Assembly: GCF_040361215.1 (NCBI RefSeq)
Contig: NZ_APND01000002.1
Span: 620,001 to 684,000, forward strand
Length of the DNA stretch: 64,000 bases
DNA from: Salinisphaera dokdonensis
GTDB lineage: Bacteria > Pseudomonadota > Gammaproteobacteria > Nevskiales > Salinisphaeraceae
Direction of reading: 5' to 3'
Shown: piece by piece, positions 47,807 to 57,402 of the stretch
How positions within the stretch are numbered: the first letter of the stretch is position 1
How the letters are laid out: every line of letters starts with the position of its first letter
Program-made: the position numbers and the translations under genes
Notes under the pieces: generated by a model
The model's database searches: none
What the model saw: only the letters and a program-made list of their open reading frames with translations
What the model was told of the DNA's origin: nothing

Positions 47807-49051
47807 TCAGCGCCGTAGGTTGGTCGCTGTGACCGGTGCGGCGTCGTTGCCCCAGCTGCCGCGGATATAGCTGAGCACCGCGGCCAGCTCGCGGCTGTCC
47901 AGATCGTAGAACGGTGGCATGCCGTGGGGGCGCGGGTTGTCCGCGGTGGCGGCGGCAAAACCGCCTTCGCGGATCATGTTCGCCGCGTTGAGCGGGTAGT
48001 CCATGGTCACCGCCCGGTTACCGGCAAGCGCCGGCGCGCCGTTGCCGCCCTGGCCATCGTCGCCATGGCAGCCGGCGCATTGGTCGGCATAAATTTCGCG
48101 GCCTTCGGACATGGCGGTCTGACGGCCATCCTCGGACATGCGGATCAGCCGCAGCGGCGAGTCGACGCTCTGTTCCGGTAGCGCGGTCAGGTAGGTGGCC
48201 ATCGCCCGCGCGTCGTCTTCGCGCAGGTATTGCAGGCTTTCGAAAACGACGTCCGCCATCGGGCCCAACATCGCGGCGTGTTCGCGTTTACCGCTTTGGA
48301 GAAAGGCCGCGGCGTCGGCGATCGACAGGTGCTGCAGTCCGGCCTGGCTTGGGTCGGTCAGGGGCGGCGCATACCAGCCGTGGATCTGGGCGCCCGGCGC
48401 ATCTGCCGCGTCGTTCATTGCGCCGAAACGCCCGCGCGCCCGATGACAGGCATCGCAATGGCCGAGGCCTTCGACCAGATAGCGCCCGCGATTCCAGTCC
48501 TTGCTTTTCTGTTCGTTGGCTTCCGTATCGGCCGGCTCGAAATACAGCGCCTGCCAGACAGTGAGCAGGCTGCGATAGCGATAGGGAAAGCCCAGATCGT
48601 GATCGGGCTGATCTTGTTCGACCGCCGGCACGCTTTGCAGATAGGCATGGATCGCGTCGATATCGTCGCGCGCCACGTGGCTGTAGTTCGGGTACGGACA
48701 GGCCGGATACATGGGCGAGCCGTCGGCACGCTGGCCTTCGTGCATCGCGCGGTAGAAGTCGTCGGCCGACCAGGCACCGATGCCGGTATCGGCATCGGGC
48801 GTGATGTTGGGTGTGATGAATGTGCCGTAGTCGCTGGACAGACGCAGGCCGCCGGCAAAAGCTTCGCCGCCGGGCGCGGAATGACAGCCAGCACAGTTGC
48901 CGACGGTGGCCAGATATTCGCCGCGTTCGAGCGTGGCCTTGGCCGGTTCCGCAGCGCTGGCCATGCTGCCCAGCATCAGTGCGGCAGATAGCAGGATTTT
49001 TAGAGGCAGGCGGGACAAGTTCAGGACTCCGGTGGCGATACGCTGCCACAT
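47807..49051 (-). CDS. Triheme c-type cytochrome
   Basis: 414 aa as called from ATG 49051; a TTG at 49018, 2 nt after the upstream stop and 7 nt after GGAG, is a good alternative. A signal peptide ends 'SMASA'. Three CxxCH heme sites: C53-C56-H57, C199-C202-H203 and C325-C328-H329. The layout resembles membrane-associated cytochrome subunits of periplasmic alcohol or gluconate dehydrogenases, with 'DDGQGGNGAPALAGN' after the third heme. No dehydrogenase gene is adjacent. It follows a diheme cytochrome gene that it overlaps. Confidence 0.9.
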   Translation of the reverse strand: MWQRIATGVLNLSRLPLKILLSAALMLGSMASAAEPAKATLERGEYLATVGNCAGCHSAPGGEAFAGGLRLSSDYGTFITPNITPDADTGIGAWSADDFYRAMHEGQRADGSPMYPACPYPNYSHVARDDIDAIHAYLQSVPAVEQDQPDHDLGFPYRYRSLLTVWQALYFEPADTEANEQKSKDWNRGRYLVEGLGHCDACHRARGRFGAMNDAADAPGAQIHGWYAPPLTDPSQAGLQHLSIADAAAFLQSGKREHAAMLGPMADVVFESLQYLREDDARAMATYLTALPEQSVDSPLRLIRMSEDGRQTAMSEGREIYADQCAGCHGDDGQGGNGAPALAGNRAVTMDYPLNAANMIREGGFAAATADNPRPHGMPPFYDLDSRELAAVLSYIRGSWGNDAAPVTATNLRR

Positions 49052-49743
49052 TTCATCGGCGGTTCGTCGATTGGCTGTGCCACCGGTCGGGTGTTGGCCG
49101 GTATGGGCTGGGCGGCGAGCCAGGCTGCCACGGCCTCCACGTCGCGGCCTTTCAGCCGATCTGCAATATCGGCCATGCAGTCGGGGGCGGCCGCGTGTCG
49201 GGTATCGACCCGCCAGGCACCCAGCTGAGCCATGATGTACTGGCGCGGCAGGCCCACCAGCCCCGGCGTATTGGGCTGTACGCCGGTCAGACGCTCACCG
49301 TGGCAGGCGGCACAGGCGGGAATATTGGCGTCTGGGTCGCCTTCGCGTACGAGTTGGCGCCCGCGGCTGGCCAGTGCGGCGCTCGGCGCGGCAGCCGGTG
49401 CCGGATAGGGCGTGTGCTGGTCGGCGAAATACTGCGCGATCTCGAACAGATAGGTCGACGACAAATGCGCGACCATGTGATTCATGCTCGTATTGCGGCG
49501 CCGATAGTCCTGGTAGTTCACCAGCTGGTTGTAGAGATAACCCGCTGGCTTGCCATCGATACGTGGCACATAGCCGTCTTCCAGCTCGATACCCTGCGGC
49601 CCGTGGCATGAGCTGCAGGCGGCCATGCGATCCTTCATGGTGCTGTCATCCGGCTCGGCCGCGCTGGATGCCGGCAGAGTCAGGATCGTTGCGAAAATCG
49701 CCAGCCAGACGGCCGTCGCCATGCGATTGGCATAACGGATCAT
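49021..49743 (-). CDS. Diheme c-type cytochrome
   Basis: 240 aa. Signal peptide of about 29 residues; two CxxCH motifs, C43-C46-H47 ('CSSCHGPQG') and C144-C147-H148 ('CAACHGERL'). The two domains look like a duplicated class I cytochrome c4-type ('MNHMVAHLSSTYLFEIAQYFAD', 'YIMAQLGAWR'). Periplasmic electron carrier. Overlaps the triheme cytochrome downstream by 31 nt (or adjoins it if TTG is used), so the two form an electron-transfer unit of unknown donor. Confidence 0.9.
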   Translation of the reverse strand: MIRYANRMATAVWLAIFATILTLPASSAAEPDDSTMKDRMAACSSCHGPQGIELEDGYVPRIDGKPAGYLYNQLVNYQDYRRRNTSMNHMVAHLSSTYLFEIAQYFADQHTPYPAPAAAPSAALASRGRQLVREGDPDANIPACAACHGERLTGVQPNTPGLVGLPRQYIMAQLGAWRVDTRHAAAPDCMADIADRLKGRDVEAVAAWLAAQPIPANTRPVAQPIDEPPMKCGSVSPPES

Positions 49744-49938
49744 GCTCTAACCCCTCGCCGGATGTTGCGCCTGTCCTCGCTTTGGTCGATAACTTTACGA
49801 GGGGCGATAAAAACCGGCTGCATGATAACGCGTTTTCGCCTGACGAGCAGGTCGTGGCTCGGCGTGTCTGGCCGCTCCTGTGCACTACGGATGGCGGCCG
49901 TTGGCGGCGACACGCTAGGCTAGCCGCGCTATAGGCAC

Positions 49939-51099
49939 ATGAGGCCGATCCAATCGAGGGAGAGCCAGTTGAGCGAGACGACAGTGACGCCGGACGGCGA
50001 GGAGCCAAACCCGGGGCAGGACGACAGCCATGTGATGCGGCTTTTCCAGCGGCCGATCCAGATTCGTTCTTTCATCATGACGGCGCTGCTGGTGCTCGCA
50101 GTGTTGTACACGCTGTACTTCGCGCGGTTCATCTTCATACCGATTGCGCTGGCACTGATCTTCAATCTGCTGCTCGGTCCGCTCGTGACCAAAATGCAGC
50201 GGCTCTACGTACCGCGCTGGATCAGTGCGCTGCTGCTGATTGGCAGTTTCGGCGCGGTTGTCGTCTACGGCGTCTATACGCTCATGGGCCCGGCCCAGTA
50301 CTGGCTCAATCACGCGCCGCAGGCGTTCACCTCCTTCGACGAGAAGACCACTCAGCTGCAGAAGCAGATACAGGAGATGAACGAGAGCACGGAGCAGATC
50401 AAGGAGGCCGCCACCAAGATGATCGGCAAGGCGGCCAATCAGCAGACCATCACCATCAACGAGGAAGGCCTGCGCGACCAGATCGTGGCCAATCTGCAGT
50501 GGACGGGCGGCATCCTGTTCATGACCCTGATCATGCTCTACTTCATGCTGTGCAGTCGCGGCTTCGTGTTTCGAAAATTGCTGATCATGACGCGAACCGG
50601 GCGAAGTCGGCGCAATGCGGTGCGCATCGTGCGCCATCTGCAGAGCGATATCAGCCGCTATCTGGTCACCGTCACGGTGATCAATGTGCTGCTCGGAGCG
50701 AGTGCCGGTGCGGTTCTGTGGATGATCGGGCTCACCGATCCGATCCTCTGGGGCGTGCTGGTGGGGGTGCTCAACTTCGCGCCCTATGCGGGCGCTGCGA
50801 TCTCGCTGGCGGCGATTACGCTCGCGTCTTTTGCCACCTTCGACACGCTCGGCCACGTACTGGCTGCGCCGGCTGCGGTGTTCGCGCTTAATGTTCTGGA
50901 AGGCAACTTCGTCACCCCCTCGATCCATGGCCACCGCTTCGAGATGAGCCCGCTCACAGTATTTTTCGCCCTGTTCTTCTGGGGCTGGTTATGGGGCGTG
51001 GCCGGCATGCTCATGGCGGTGCCGTTGCTGGTGGTCTGCAAGGTCACCTTCGATCATATCGAGGAGCTGCGGCCGATGGGCCGCCTTCTTGGTCGCTAG
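49939..51099 (+). CDS. AI-2E family transporter
   Basis: 386 aa from ATG 49939 (TTG 49969 is possible). About eight TM helices; AI-2E family blocks include 'ISRYLVTVTVINVLLGASAGAVLWMIGLTDPILWGVLVGVLNFAPYAGAAISLAAI' and 'LNVLEGNFVTPSIHGHRFEMSPLTVFFALFFWGWLWGVAGMLMAVPLLV'. A periplasmic or cytoplasmic loop around 115-165 is charged and coiled-coil-like ('DEKTTQLQKQIQEMNESTEQIKEAATK'). Members move small molecules or ions; despite the name, AI-2 export is not shown for most. Divergent from the cytochrome pair. Confidence 0.88.
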   Translation: MRPIQSRESQLSETTVTPDGEEPNPGQDDSHVMRLFQRPIQIRSFIMTALLVLAVLYTLYFARFIFIPIALALIFNLLLGPLVTKMQRLYVPRWISALLLIGSFGAVVVYGVYTLMGPAQYWLNHAPQAFTSFDEKTTQLQKQIQEMNESTEQIKEAATKMIGKAANQQTITINEEGLRDQIVANLQWTGGILFMTLIMLYFMLCSRGFVFRKLLIMTRTGRSRRNAVRIVRHLQSDISRYLVTVTVINVLLGASAGAVLWMIGLTDPILWGVLVGVLNFAPYAGAAISLAAITLASFATFDTLGHVLAAPAAVFALNVLEGNFVTPSIHGHRFEMSPLTVFFALFFWGWLWGVAGMLMAVPLLVVCKVTFDHIEELRPMGRLLGR

Positions 51100-51126
51100 G
51101 GCTAGAGCGCCTCTGCTCCTTGCGAT

Positions 51127-52458
51127 CTATTGGCGCAGGAACAGGAAATAGCCGAGAAAGACCACGGCGAGCGCAATCATCAGGGGATGGATCTCGCGGT
51201 GGCGGCGGGCCGCGACCATGGTGATCGGGTAGGCGATGAAGCCCAGCGCGATGCCGGTGGCAATCGAATAAGTCAGCGGCATCAACAGCACGGTGAGAAA
51301 TGCCGGCGCGGCGGTTTCGAACCGGTCCCAGGCGACATGCTTGAGCGATGCCGCCATCAGCACGCCGACCACGATCAGCGCGGGCGCGGTCACGGCCTGC
51401 GTGACCACGGCCAGCAGCGGCGAAAAGAACAGCGCCAGCAGGAACAGCACGCCGACCACGACCGCCGTGAAGCCGCTGCGCCCGCCGGCGGCCACACCCG
51501 AAGCCGATTCGATATAGGCCGTCGTCGACGACGTGCCGATCAGCCCGCTCGCGGTGGTCGCCAGGGCGTCTGCGAACAGCGCCCGGCCGGCGCGCGGCAG
51601 CTTGTTGTCGCGAATGAGGCCGGCCTGGCGGGCCACGCCCATCAGCGTGCCGGCGGAGTCGAAGAAATCCACGAACAGCATGGTGCCGATCACCACCGCC
51701 ATCTGCGGGGTGAACAGTTCCGGCAGGCGCGAAATCGCCGCACCCGCGACCGGGCTGATATCCGGTACCGGACTGACGATGTGATCCGGCAGGCCGACCA
51801 GCCCCGTAAACATGCCCACGATGGCAGTGACCACCATGCCCAGGAAGATGGCGCTGCTCAGGCGCAGCGTCATCAGCACCACGGTCACGATCAGCCCGAA
51901 TATGGCGAGCAGCGTATGCGGATCGGTCAACGGCGCGAGGCCGACGAGCAGGGCATCGTCGTTGACGATGATGCCGGCGTTGGTCAGGCCGATGAAGGCG
52001 ATGAACAGCCCGATGCCGGCCGCCACCGCATGCTTGAGATCATCCGGAATGGCGTTGATCACCCGCTCGCGCAGCCGCGAAACGGTGAGCGCCATGAAGA
52101 TCAGGCCGGATACGAAAGTACCGGCGAGTGCGGTCTGCCAGTCGATGCCCATGCCGAGCACGACCGAGAAGGCAAAGAACGCATTCAGGCCCATGCCCGG
52201 TGCCTGCGCGATCGGGTAGCGCGCCAGCAGCCCCATCACCAGCGAGCCGAAGGCGGCCGCGACCGCGGTGGCCGTGAACACCGCATCGCGCGGCATGCCG
52301 AGGCCTTCGGTATCCGGCACCGAGGCCAGTGACAGCACGGCCGGGTTCACGAACAAAATATAGGCCATCGACAGGAAGGTCGTCAGCCCGGCGACGGTTT
52401 CCGTGCGCAGGTTCGTGTCGAGCGACTCGAAGTCGAAATAGCGGGCGATCGCGTTCAC
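51127..52458 (-). CDS. NCS2 family purine permease (AdeP/PbuG-like)
   Basis: 443 aa, about 12 TM helices. Opens 'FDFESLDTNLRTETVAGLTTFLSMAYILFVNPAVL', the AzgA subfamily start. 'GMGLNAFFAFSVVLGMGIDWQTALAGTFVSGLIF' and 'TSSTTAYIESASGVAAGGRSGFTAV' are conserved transport motifs. Likely a proton-coupled importer of adenine, guanine or hypoxanthine. Convergent with the AI-2E gene and following the ClC gene on the same strand with a 102-bp gap. Confidence 0.9.
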   Translation of the reverse strand: MNAIARYFDFESLDTNLRTETVAGLTTFLSMAYILFVNPAVLSLASVPDTEGLGMPRDAVFTATAVAAAFGSLVMGLLARYPIAQAPGMGLNAFFAFSVVLGMGIDWQTALAGTFVSGLIFMALTVSRLRERVINAIPDDLKHAVAAGIGLFIAFIGLTNAGIIVNDDALLVGLAPLTDPHTLLAIFGLIVTVVLMTLRLSSAIFLGMVVTAIVGMFTGLVGLPDHIVSPVPDISPVAGAAISRLPELFTPQMAVVIGTMLFVDFFDSAGTLMGVARQAGLIRDNKLPRAGRALFADALATTASGLIGTSSTTAYIESASGVAAGGRSGFTAVVVGVLFLLALFFSPLLAVVTQAVTAPALIVVGVLMAASLKHVAWDRFETAAPAFLTVLLMPLTYSIATGIALGFIAYPITMVAARRHREIHPLMIALAVVFLGYFLFLRQ

Positions 52459-52560
52459 GGCGGCGGCTTCCGGTAGAGCACGTGTTCAGGGCGCGCATGA
52501 TACAAAAAACGTGCCCTCAAGGCGCCCGATTCGGGTTTGTGCGTGCCGACCTGCCCTAAA

Positions 52561-54429
52561 TCAACTCTCGCGCCGGCGTTCCATCTGTCGTGCAAGACGA
52601 CTGCTGCGGGCTACGTCGGACAGCGTGAGTACGCCCTCGACCTCGCGCGGATGGCCCATCGTGCCGTCGGCGGTGACCAACGCGACTTCGCATTTCGCGG
52701 CGCGCAGACGGCCGACAATATCGAAGATCATGTCGTCCGCGCCGACCACGATGTAGTCAGTCTCCATATGCTCGTCGGCCCAGCTGCGGATACGTGCGCG
52801 GCGCGTGAGCCGATAATGCCGGCGCGAGGAGAAGATCGCCTGGATCTGCTGTTCGTCATCCATCACCAGCACGTTCGGCGCCTGGCGGCCGAAACGACGA
52901 AAACGCCGGCGGATTTCGGCCAGCCCACGCCCGCTGCCGACCCGTACCACCCGCGGGTCGTAGAAGTCAGACGCCTTCTGCAGCATGAACAGATTGGTCT
53001 CGAGCGACCCCGGCACCGGATGATTGCGCCGCGACAGCTTGAAGGTATAGATCGTGTCCGCCATCAGGAACTGGCGTACGTAGTAGGCGATCGAGACCAC
53101 GATGATCATGGGGATGATCACGTGATAATCGCGGGTCATCTCGAAGATGATCACGATCGCGGTCAGCGCCGCGCCCGTAGAACTGGCCACCACCGCAGCC
53201 ATGCCCAGCACGGCCATGGTCGCCACATCCAGATGGAACCACGGCGCGATATGCTGCATGCCCACCGCGAAGGCGCCGCCGAGCGTCGCGCCCAGATACA
53301 GCGCCGGCGAGAACACGCCGCCGGATGCACCCGAGCCGAGGGTGAGCGAGGTGGCCAGCATCTTGGCCGCGAACAGAATCAGCAGCAGCCCCGGCGCGGT
53401 CAGCGCGTTCTCGAGGATGTCCTGAATCGTGGCGTAGCCCACGCCCTGGACATAGTAATGCCCGCTCAGCGACACGAAGGCGTACATCAGCACGCCGACC
53501 AGCCCCATGCCGACCACATGCCGAATGTAGTCGTTGCCCGGCATTCGCTCGAAAGCGCCCTCGAATAGATAGATGCTGCGAGTAAACGCGAGCGCGGCCA
53601 GCCCCATCAGCACCCCGAAGACCACGTAAACACCGAGCAGCTCGGGCGAGTTCAGATCCAGCGCGTTGTTGGCGAGTGCCGGAATATCGAACGAGGGCGT
53701 GTTGCCGAACAGCGCTCGGCCGACGAACGAGGCCGCGCCGGTGGCGAGCGCGACGGGTATTAACGTGCGGCCGGAAGTTTCGGGCAGGATGATCTCGATC
53801 GCGAACAGCAGCCCGCCGAGCGGCGCATTGAAGGTGGCTGCGATACCCGCTGCAGCGCCCGCGGCGATCAGCGTGTTGCGCTGCCATTCGCGCAACATCG
53901 TGGCCTGGCCAAGACTCGAACCCAGGGCCGAGCCGATCTGGATGATCGGCCCCTCGCGCCCCACCGCGCCGCCGGTCGCGATCGAGATCGACGAGGCCAG
54001 CGCCTTGGTCGCCGCCACGCCGGGGCGGATGCGACCGCCCTTGTAGTAGATCGCGTCGATCACTTCGGGCACGCCGTGGCCCTTGGCCTCGGGCGCGAAG
54101 TTCTGGATGAGAAAGGTCACCGCGACCGCACCGAGCATAGGCACGATGATGATCCAGGCCCCGAATGGGCTCGCCGCGGTATGGACGTTCGCGTCGTAGA
54201 CCAGCGATAGCTCGCCGAAGAAGGCGAGGTTATGGAACAGGGCGATCAGATCGCGGAATATCGAAGCGCCGTAGCCCGCCGCGACGCCCACGCCCACGGC
54301 GAGCAGGCTGAGCACGAGGCTGGAACGTTCGATAGTGCGCGGCCGAGCCACTGTCTTCCTTTGGTCAATGAGCGCGTCAGGCAAGCTGTCGAGCGCTGTA
54401 CTCGCGCACTCGTCGAGGCCTTTCGACAT
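52561..54429 (-). CDS. ClC chloride channel/antiporter with CBS domains
   Basis: 622 aa from ATG 54429. ClC membrane domain with the three ion-binding motifs: 'KGHGVPEV' (116-123), 'GREGP' with gating Glu E159, and 'GSGASGGVFSP'. A C-terminal cytoplasmic part (about 490-622) resembles a CBS pair ('DFYDPRVVRVGSGRGLAEIRRRFRRFGRQAPNVLVMDDEQQIQAIF', 'DYIVVGADDMIFDIVGRLRAAKCEVALVTADG'). It mediates Cl-/H+ exchange or Cl- flux, useful for acid or osmotic stress. The open frame upstream of the start is not conserved. Divergent from the YiiX-like gene. Confidence 0.9.
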   Translation of the reverse strand: MSKGLDECASTALDSLPDALIDQRKTVARPRTIERSSLVLSLLAVGVGVAAGYGASIFRDLIALFHNLAFFGELSLVYDANVHTAASPFGAWIIIVPMLGAVAVTFLIQNFAPEAKGHGVPEVIDAIYYKGGRIRPGVAATKALASSISIATGGAVGREGPIIQIGSALGSSLGQATMLREWQRNTLIAAGAAAGIAATFNAPLGGLLFAIEIILPETSGRTLIPVALATGAASFVGRALFGNTPSFDIPALANNALDLNSPELLGVYVVFGVLMGLAALAFTRSIYLFEGAFERMPGNDYIRHVVGMGLVGVLMYAFVSLSGHYYVQGVGYATIQDILENALTAPGLLLILFAAKMLATSLTLGSGASGGVFSPALYLGATLGGAFAVGMQHIAPWFHLDVATMAVLGMAAVVASSTGAALTAIVIIFEMTRDYHVIIPMIIVVSIAYYVRQFLMADTIYTFKLSRRNHPVPGSLETNLFMLQKASDFYDPRVVRVGSGRGLAEIRRRFRRFGRQAPNVLVMDDEQQIQAIFSSRRHYRLTRRARIRSWADEHMETDYIVVGADDMIFDIVGRLRAAKCEVALVTADGTMGHPREVEGVLTLSDVARSSRLARQMERRRES

Positions 54430-54549
54430 CGGCGATTGCGGCGCCGGCGTCGCCGCCTGAATTGCGTGGAGTATACAACAATATCTACGCCTATCGAAGG
54501 CGTGGGATGGCCTCGAGCGGAGGTTTCTGGCTGTTAAGCTCGCCCAAGG

Positions 54550-55353
54550 ATGAATACCGCAGATCAGATCAAGCGCCTGCGCCACCGACTGACGGCACCG
54601 GTAGTGAAATGGCTGGGCAAGGAATCACGGCCGCTCGGCATGCCGCGCAACGACTTCGCGCGTCTGTGCGAGCATCTGGTACCTGCCGATGTGGTGCTCG
54701 TGGAAGGTCGGTCCCGCGTGTCCGGCGTAATTCAGAGCGTGACGCTGAGTGCCTGGACCCACGCGGCGCTGTATCTCGGCACGCTCGAAGAGGTCGCGGC
54801 CCGCGGTTCGGATGTGGAGGCTTTGCGCCGCGACGGCGTAGCCGATAACACGCCGATCCTGCTCGAGGCCGAGCTTGGGGAGGGTGTGCACCTGTCGCCG
54901 ATAACCCGTTATCGCCACGAGCATCTGCGTCTTTGCCGACCGCGTGAACTTACCGCCGAGGATGCAGAGACCGTGGTCGCGTTCTGTCTGGAGCGACTCG
55001 GCACGCCCTACAACCTGCGCCAGATCACCGATCTGCTGCGTTTTTTCTTTCCTTACGGCCTGTTGCCGCGCCGTTGGCGCTCGACCCTGTTCGAGGTGGG
55101 GCACGGCGAGATGGCGCGCACCATCTGCTCCACGCTCATCGCTCGTGCGTTCGCCAGCGTGCGTTATCCGATCCTGCCCACGCTGCACCGCGGCAGCGAC
55201 GGCGGCGTCGTCTTTCATCGGCGTAACGCCCGGCTGATCACGCCGCGTGATTTCGATCACTCGCCGTATTTCGACATCATCAAATACCCGTTCTTCGGGG
55301 ATGACGTCGCGCGCTATCGCGAGCTGCGCTGGGACGACGAGACCGCGCCCTAG
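54550..55353 (+). CDS. Permuted NlpC/P60 (YiiX-like) cysteine hydrolase
   Basis: 267 aa. In this permuted papain fold His precedes Cys: H71 in 'SAWTHAALYLG' and nucleophile C193 in 'ARTICSTLIARAF'. A third residue may be in the 'LLEAELGEGVHL' strand. No signal peptide is evident, so the protein is probably cytosolic or loosely membrane-linked. Relatives (YiiX/YaeF) cut peptide, amide or lipid substrates, but substrate here is unknown. Separated from the CMD gene by a 24-bp convergent gap. Confidence 0.85.
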   Translation: MNTADQIKRLRHRLTAPVVKWLGKESRPLGMPRNDFARLCEHLVPADVVLVEGRSRVSGVIQSVTLSAWTHAALYLGTLEEVAARGSDVEALRRDGVADNTPILLEAELGEGVHLSPITRYRHEHLRLCRPRELTAEDAETVVAFCLERLGTPYNLRQITDLLRFFFPYGLLPRRWRSTLFEVGHGEMARTICSTLIARAFASVRYPILPTLHRGSDGGVVFHRRNARLITPRDFDHSPYFDIIKYPFFGDDVARYRELRWDDETAP

Positions 55354-55377
55354 GTCGGCCCGGTCTCGACACGCCGG

Positions 55378-55683
55378 CTACTTTTCGAACATATGCGTGG
55401 CGTGGGTTATGGCGCCACCGGCCCGGATGGCGGCGGCCACGACCGCGGTTTCGCTGAGTTCCTCGTTGGTCGCGCCGGCATCGCGAGCGGCTTTGGTGTG
55501 CAGCTCGATGCAATAAGCGCACTGCGTGGTCAGCGCCACGGCCAGGGCCAGCAGCTGTTTGGTCTTGCCGTCGATCGCACCTTCGGCGAACGCGGCCTTG
55601 TCGAAGGCCCAGAACGCTTTCATGCCGTCCTTGGCGCCCGAGTCGAGCTTGCCCAGTTTCTCCAGGTTGCTCATGTCGTGCAT
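55378..55683 (-). CDS. Carboxymuconolactone decarboxylase / AhpD-like protein
   Basis: 101 aa, ATG 55683 preceded by GGAGGAGACC. Redox motif C55-x2-C58-x3-H62 in 'TQCAYCIELHTKAARDAGAT', as in AhpD-type alkylhydroperoxidases. All-helical family. Likely reduces peroxides with a thiol partner, or acts as a decarboxylase-like fold without that activity. Single gene, divergent from the gene at 55857 by 173 bp. Confidence 0.9.
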   Translation of the reverse strand: MHDMSNLEKLGKLDSGAKDGMKAFWAFDKAAFAEGAIDGKTKQLLALAVALTTQCAYCIELHTKAARDAGATNEELSETAVVAAAIRAGGAITHATHMFEK

Positions 55684-55856
55684 GGTCTCCTCCAGTTCTA
55701 ATTGGCTGTTAATGCTTGTGTTTATTCTCGTCGGCGAGGCGCCGACCCATCGACACTGCGCCCGCGCTTGAATGCTGTCAACGCGCGCCGCGGGGTGCTT
55801 TCGCTGAACGTCACCCGGCCCTTGCTGTCCCTGTTGCAGACGCTTCTATAGAGAGC

Positions 55857-56849
55857 ATGGCGATGCGACACCGTGAAAACGAACGCAGACATTGGCGGCT
55901 AGGGCGGGCCGTACTTCTGAGCTGCGGCATGGGATTTCTCGTGTTGAGCGGCGCGAGCTGTACCAGCCACGGGGCGCAGGACAGACCGGCTGTCGAAAGC
56001 CAGGCCGCGTTCGAGCACTACCGAAATACGCGCTACGACTATCAGCTCGACTATCCGGCCGGTTTCGAAGCCGAACCGGTTGCCGGTAACGGCGATGGCC
56101 GCGTGATCCGATCCGATCAGGCCACGCTGCGGGTATTCGGCGTCCAGCTGGAGGGCCGTTCGCTGCGCGCGCTGGCCGCGAGCGAGATTGCCGATCCGAC
56201 CGCGGCGAGCGAGATTCAGAACAGCGAAGGCAGTGTCGTGCTCGTGCAGGAACAGGCGCGAGCCATGCGCACGGTGAAAACAATCGCCCTGTCTGATGAC
56301 CGGGCGGCCGTGCTGGTCATTGATGGGTCGATGGCGCAGCCCGACAGTCGCGAGCGCGTGCTGGCCAGCTTCAAGCCCGTGTCGCGTCAGGCCGCGGACC
56401 GCAGCGAAACCGACGCCGATCGCCGCTATCGCAATCCGGAGCTAGGTTTCTCGATCGAAAAACCCAAAGGCGCGCGCGTTTCTCGCGACGGGGCGGATAG
56501 TGTCTCGTTTGCTGTGCTCGGCCCGAAAAACGAGGCGGCGAGCGAGATCAGCGATGGGTTCACGCTTACGGTGATTCGAGACCCGCAGGCCGAGGCAGCG
56601 ACGCTCGCCGAATATGCCGAAGCCACGCGTCCGGATGGCGCGCCTTCGGCCGAGCGGCTACGTGTGGGTGGCCAGGAAACACTGCGGTACGAGAGCCAGT
56701 CGGAGATGGGCGGCAGCGTGACGCACTGGCTGTTCATGCCGGACCGGGGCGGCCATTACCACGTGAGTGCGACCGTCAGCGGCCCGACCCGTGATTACCC
56801 GGCACAGATCGAGGCCATGCTTTCGAGTCTGCGTTTCAGCCCGGACTAG
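55857..56849 (+). CDS. Exported protein of unknown function with two repeated domains
   Basis: 330 aa from ATG 55857 (second ATG at 55863). A signal-type N-terminus 'LGRAVLLSCGMGFLVLSGASC' ends at a Cys (imperfect lipobox), so it may be a lipoprotein. The body has two related alpha/beta domains, each with a 'YQLDYPAGFEAEPV' or 'GFSIEKPKGARVSRDG' opening, similar to PsbP/DcrB-like lipid-anchored folds. It ends 'YPAQIEAMLSSLRFSP', typical of that superfamily. I do not recognise a named family. Same strand as nothing adjacent; convergent with YbaN. Confidence 0.65.
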   Translation: MAMRHRENERRHWRLGRAVLLSCGMGFLVLSGASCTSHGAQDRPAVESQAAFEHYRNTRYDYQLDYPAGFEAEPVAGNGDGRVIRSDQATLRVFGVQLEGRSLRALAASEIADPTAASEIQNSEGSVVLVQEQARAMRTVKTIALSDDRAAVLVIDGSMAQPDSRERVLASFKPVSRQAADRSETDADRRYRNPELGFSIEKPKGARVSRDGADSVSFAVLGPKNEAASEISDGFTLTVIRDPQAEAATLAEYAEATRPDGAPSAERLRVGGQETLRYESQSEMGGSVTHWLFMPDRGGHYHVSATVSGPTRDYPAQIEAMLSSLRFSPD

Positions 56850-56857
56850 GGCCGAAC

Positions 56858-57244
56858 TCAGGGCTGGCGGCTGGGGTCTGCGCGCGGTGTCGGCCGGGTT
56901 GCCAGGAAGATGGCGATCAGGCATAGCCCGGCGATCACGCCGCCGGCCAGCGGCCGGTAATCGATATGCCACCATACGATCACCGCGCTTGCCGCGATCA
57001 TCGCCAGCGCGGTGCATTTGGTGCGTAAGGACAAAGCCCGCTCGCGTTCCCAGCTGACGATCGCCGGGCCGGCATAGCGGTTGGCACGAATCCATGCTGC
57101 AAAGCGCGGCGAGCCTCGCGATGCCAGCGCTAGAGCGGCCAGCATGAAGGGCGTGGTCGGCAAGAGCGGCAAGAAAACGCCCAGCACCCCGAGCGCGAAA
57201 AGCACCGCAGCGGCAGCGACTTGCAGGCGCTGGAGGAGCGTCAT
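56858..57244 (-). CDS. YbaN (DUF454) family inner-membrane protein
   Basis: 128 aa from ATG 57244 (GTG 12 nt upstream is open). DUF454 signature: 'ALGVLGVFLPLLPTTPFMLAALALASRGSPRFAAWI' near residues 18-53 with the 'LPLLPTTPF' core. Three or four hydrophobic segments. Function unknown; E. coli YbaN is an inner-membrane protein. Convergent with the exported protein gene, divergent from yihY-like. Confidence 0.9.
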   Translation of the reverse strand: MTLLQRLQVAAAAVLFALGVLGVFLPLLPTTPFMLAALALASRGSPRFAAWIRANRYAGPAIVSWERERALSLRTKCTALAMIAASAVIVWWHIDYRPLAGGVIAGLCLIAIFLATRPTPRADPSRQP

Positions 57245-57402
57245 GCCGGAGCGCACCGAAGCAGGGCGGCCGTGATGCGGTTGTGCGCGCGGGATCGAGG
57301 CATGGCGCGATGCTACGCCGCGCGCCTATCGGCTGTCATGCGCTCATCCCCGCCGGTGGGTTGGCCGTATACTCGGAGTCGACCCCTGCCAGGACTGAGG
57401 TG

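Noticed and set aside
52459..52560. Possible purine-type riboswitch before the NCS2 gene
   Set aside because: Only a weak imperfect hairpin is visible; no conserved aptamer core that I can identify.
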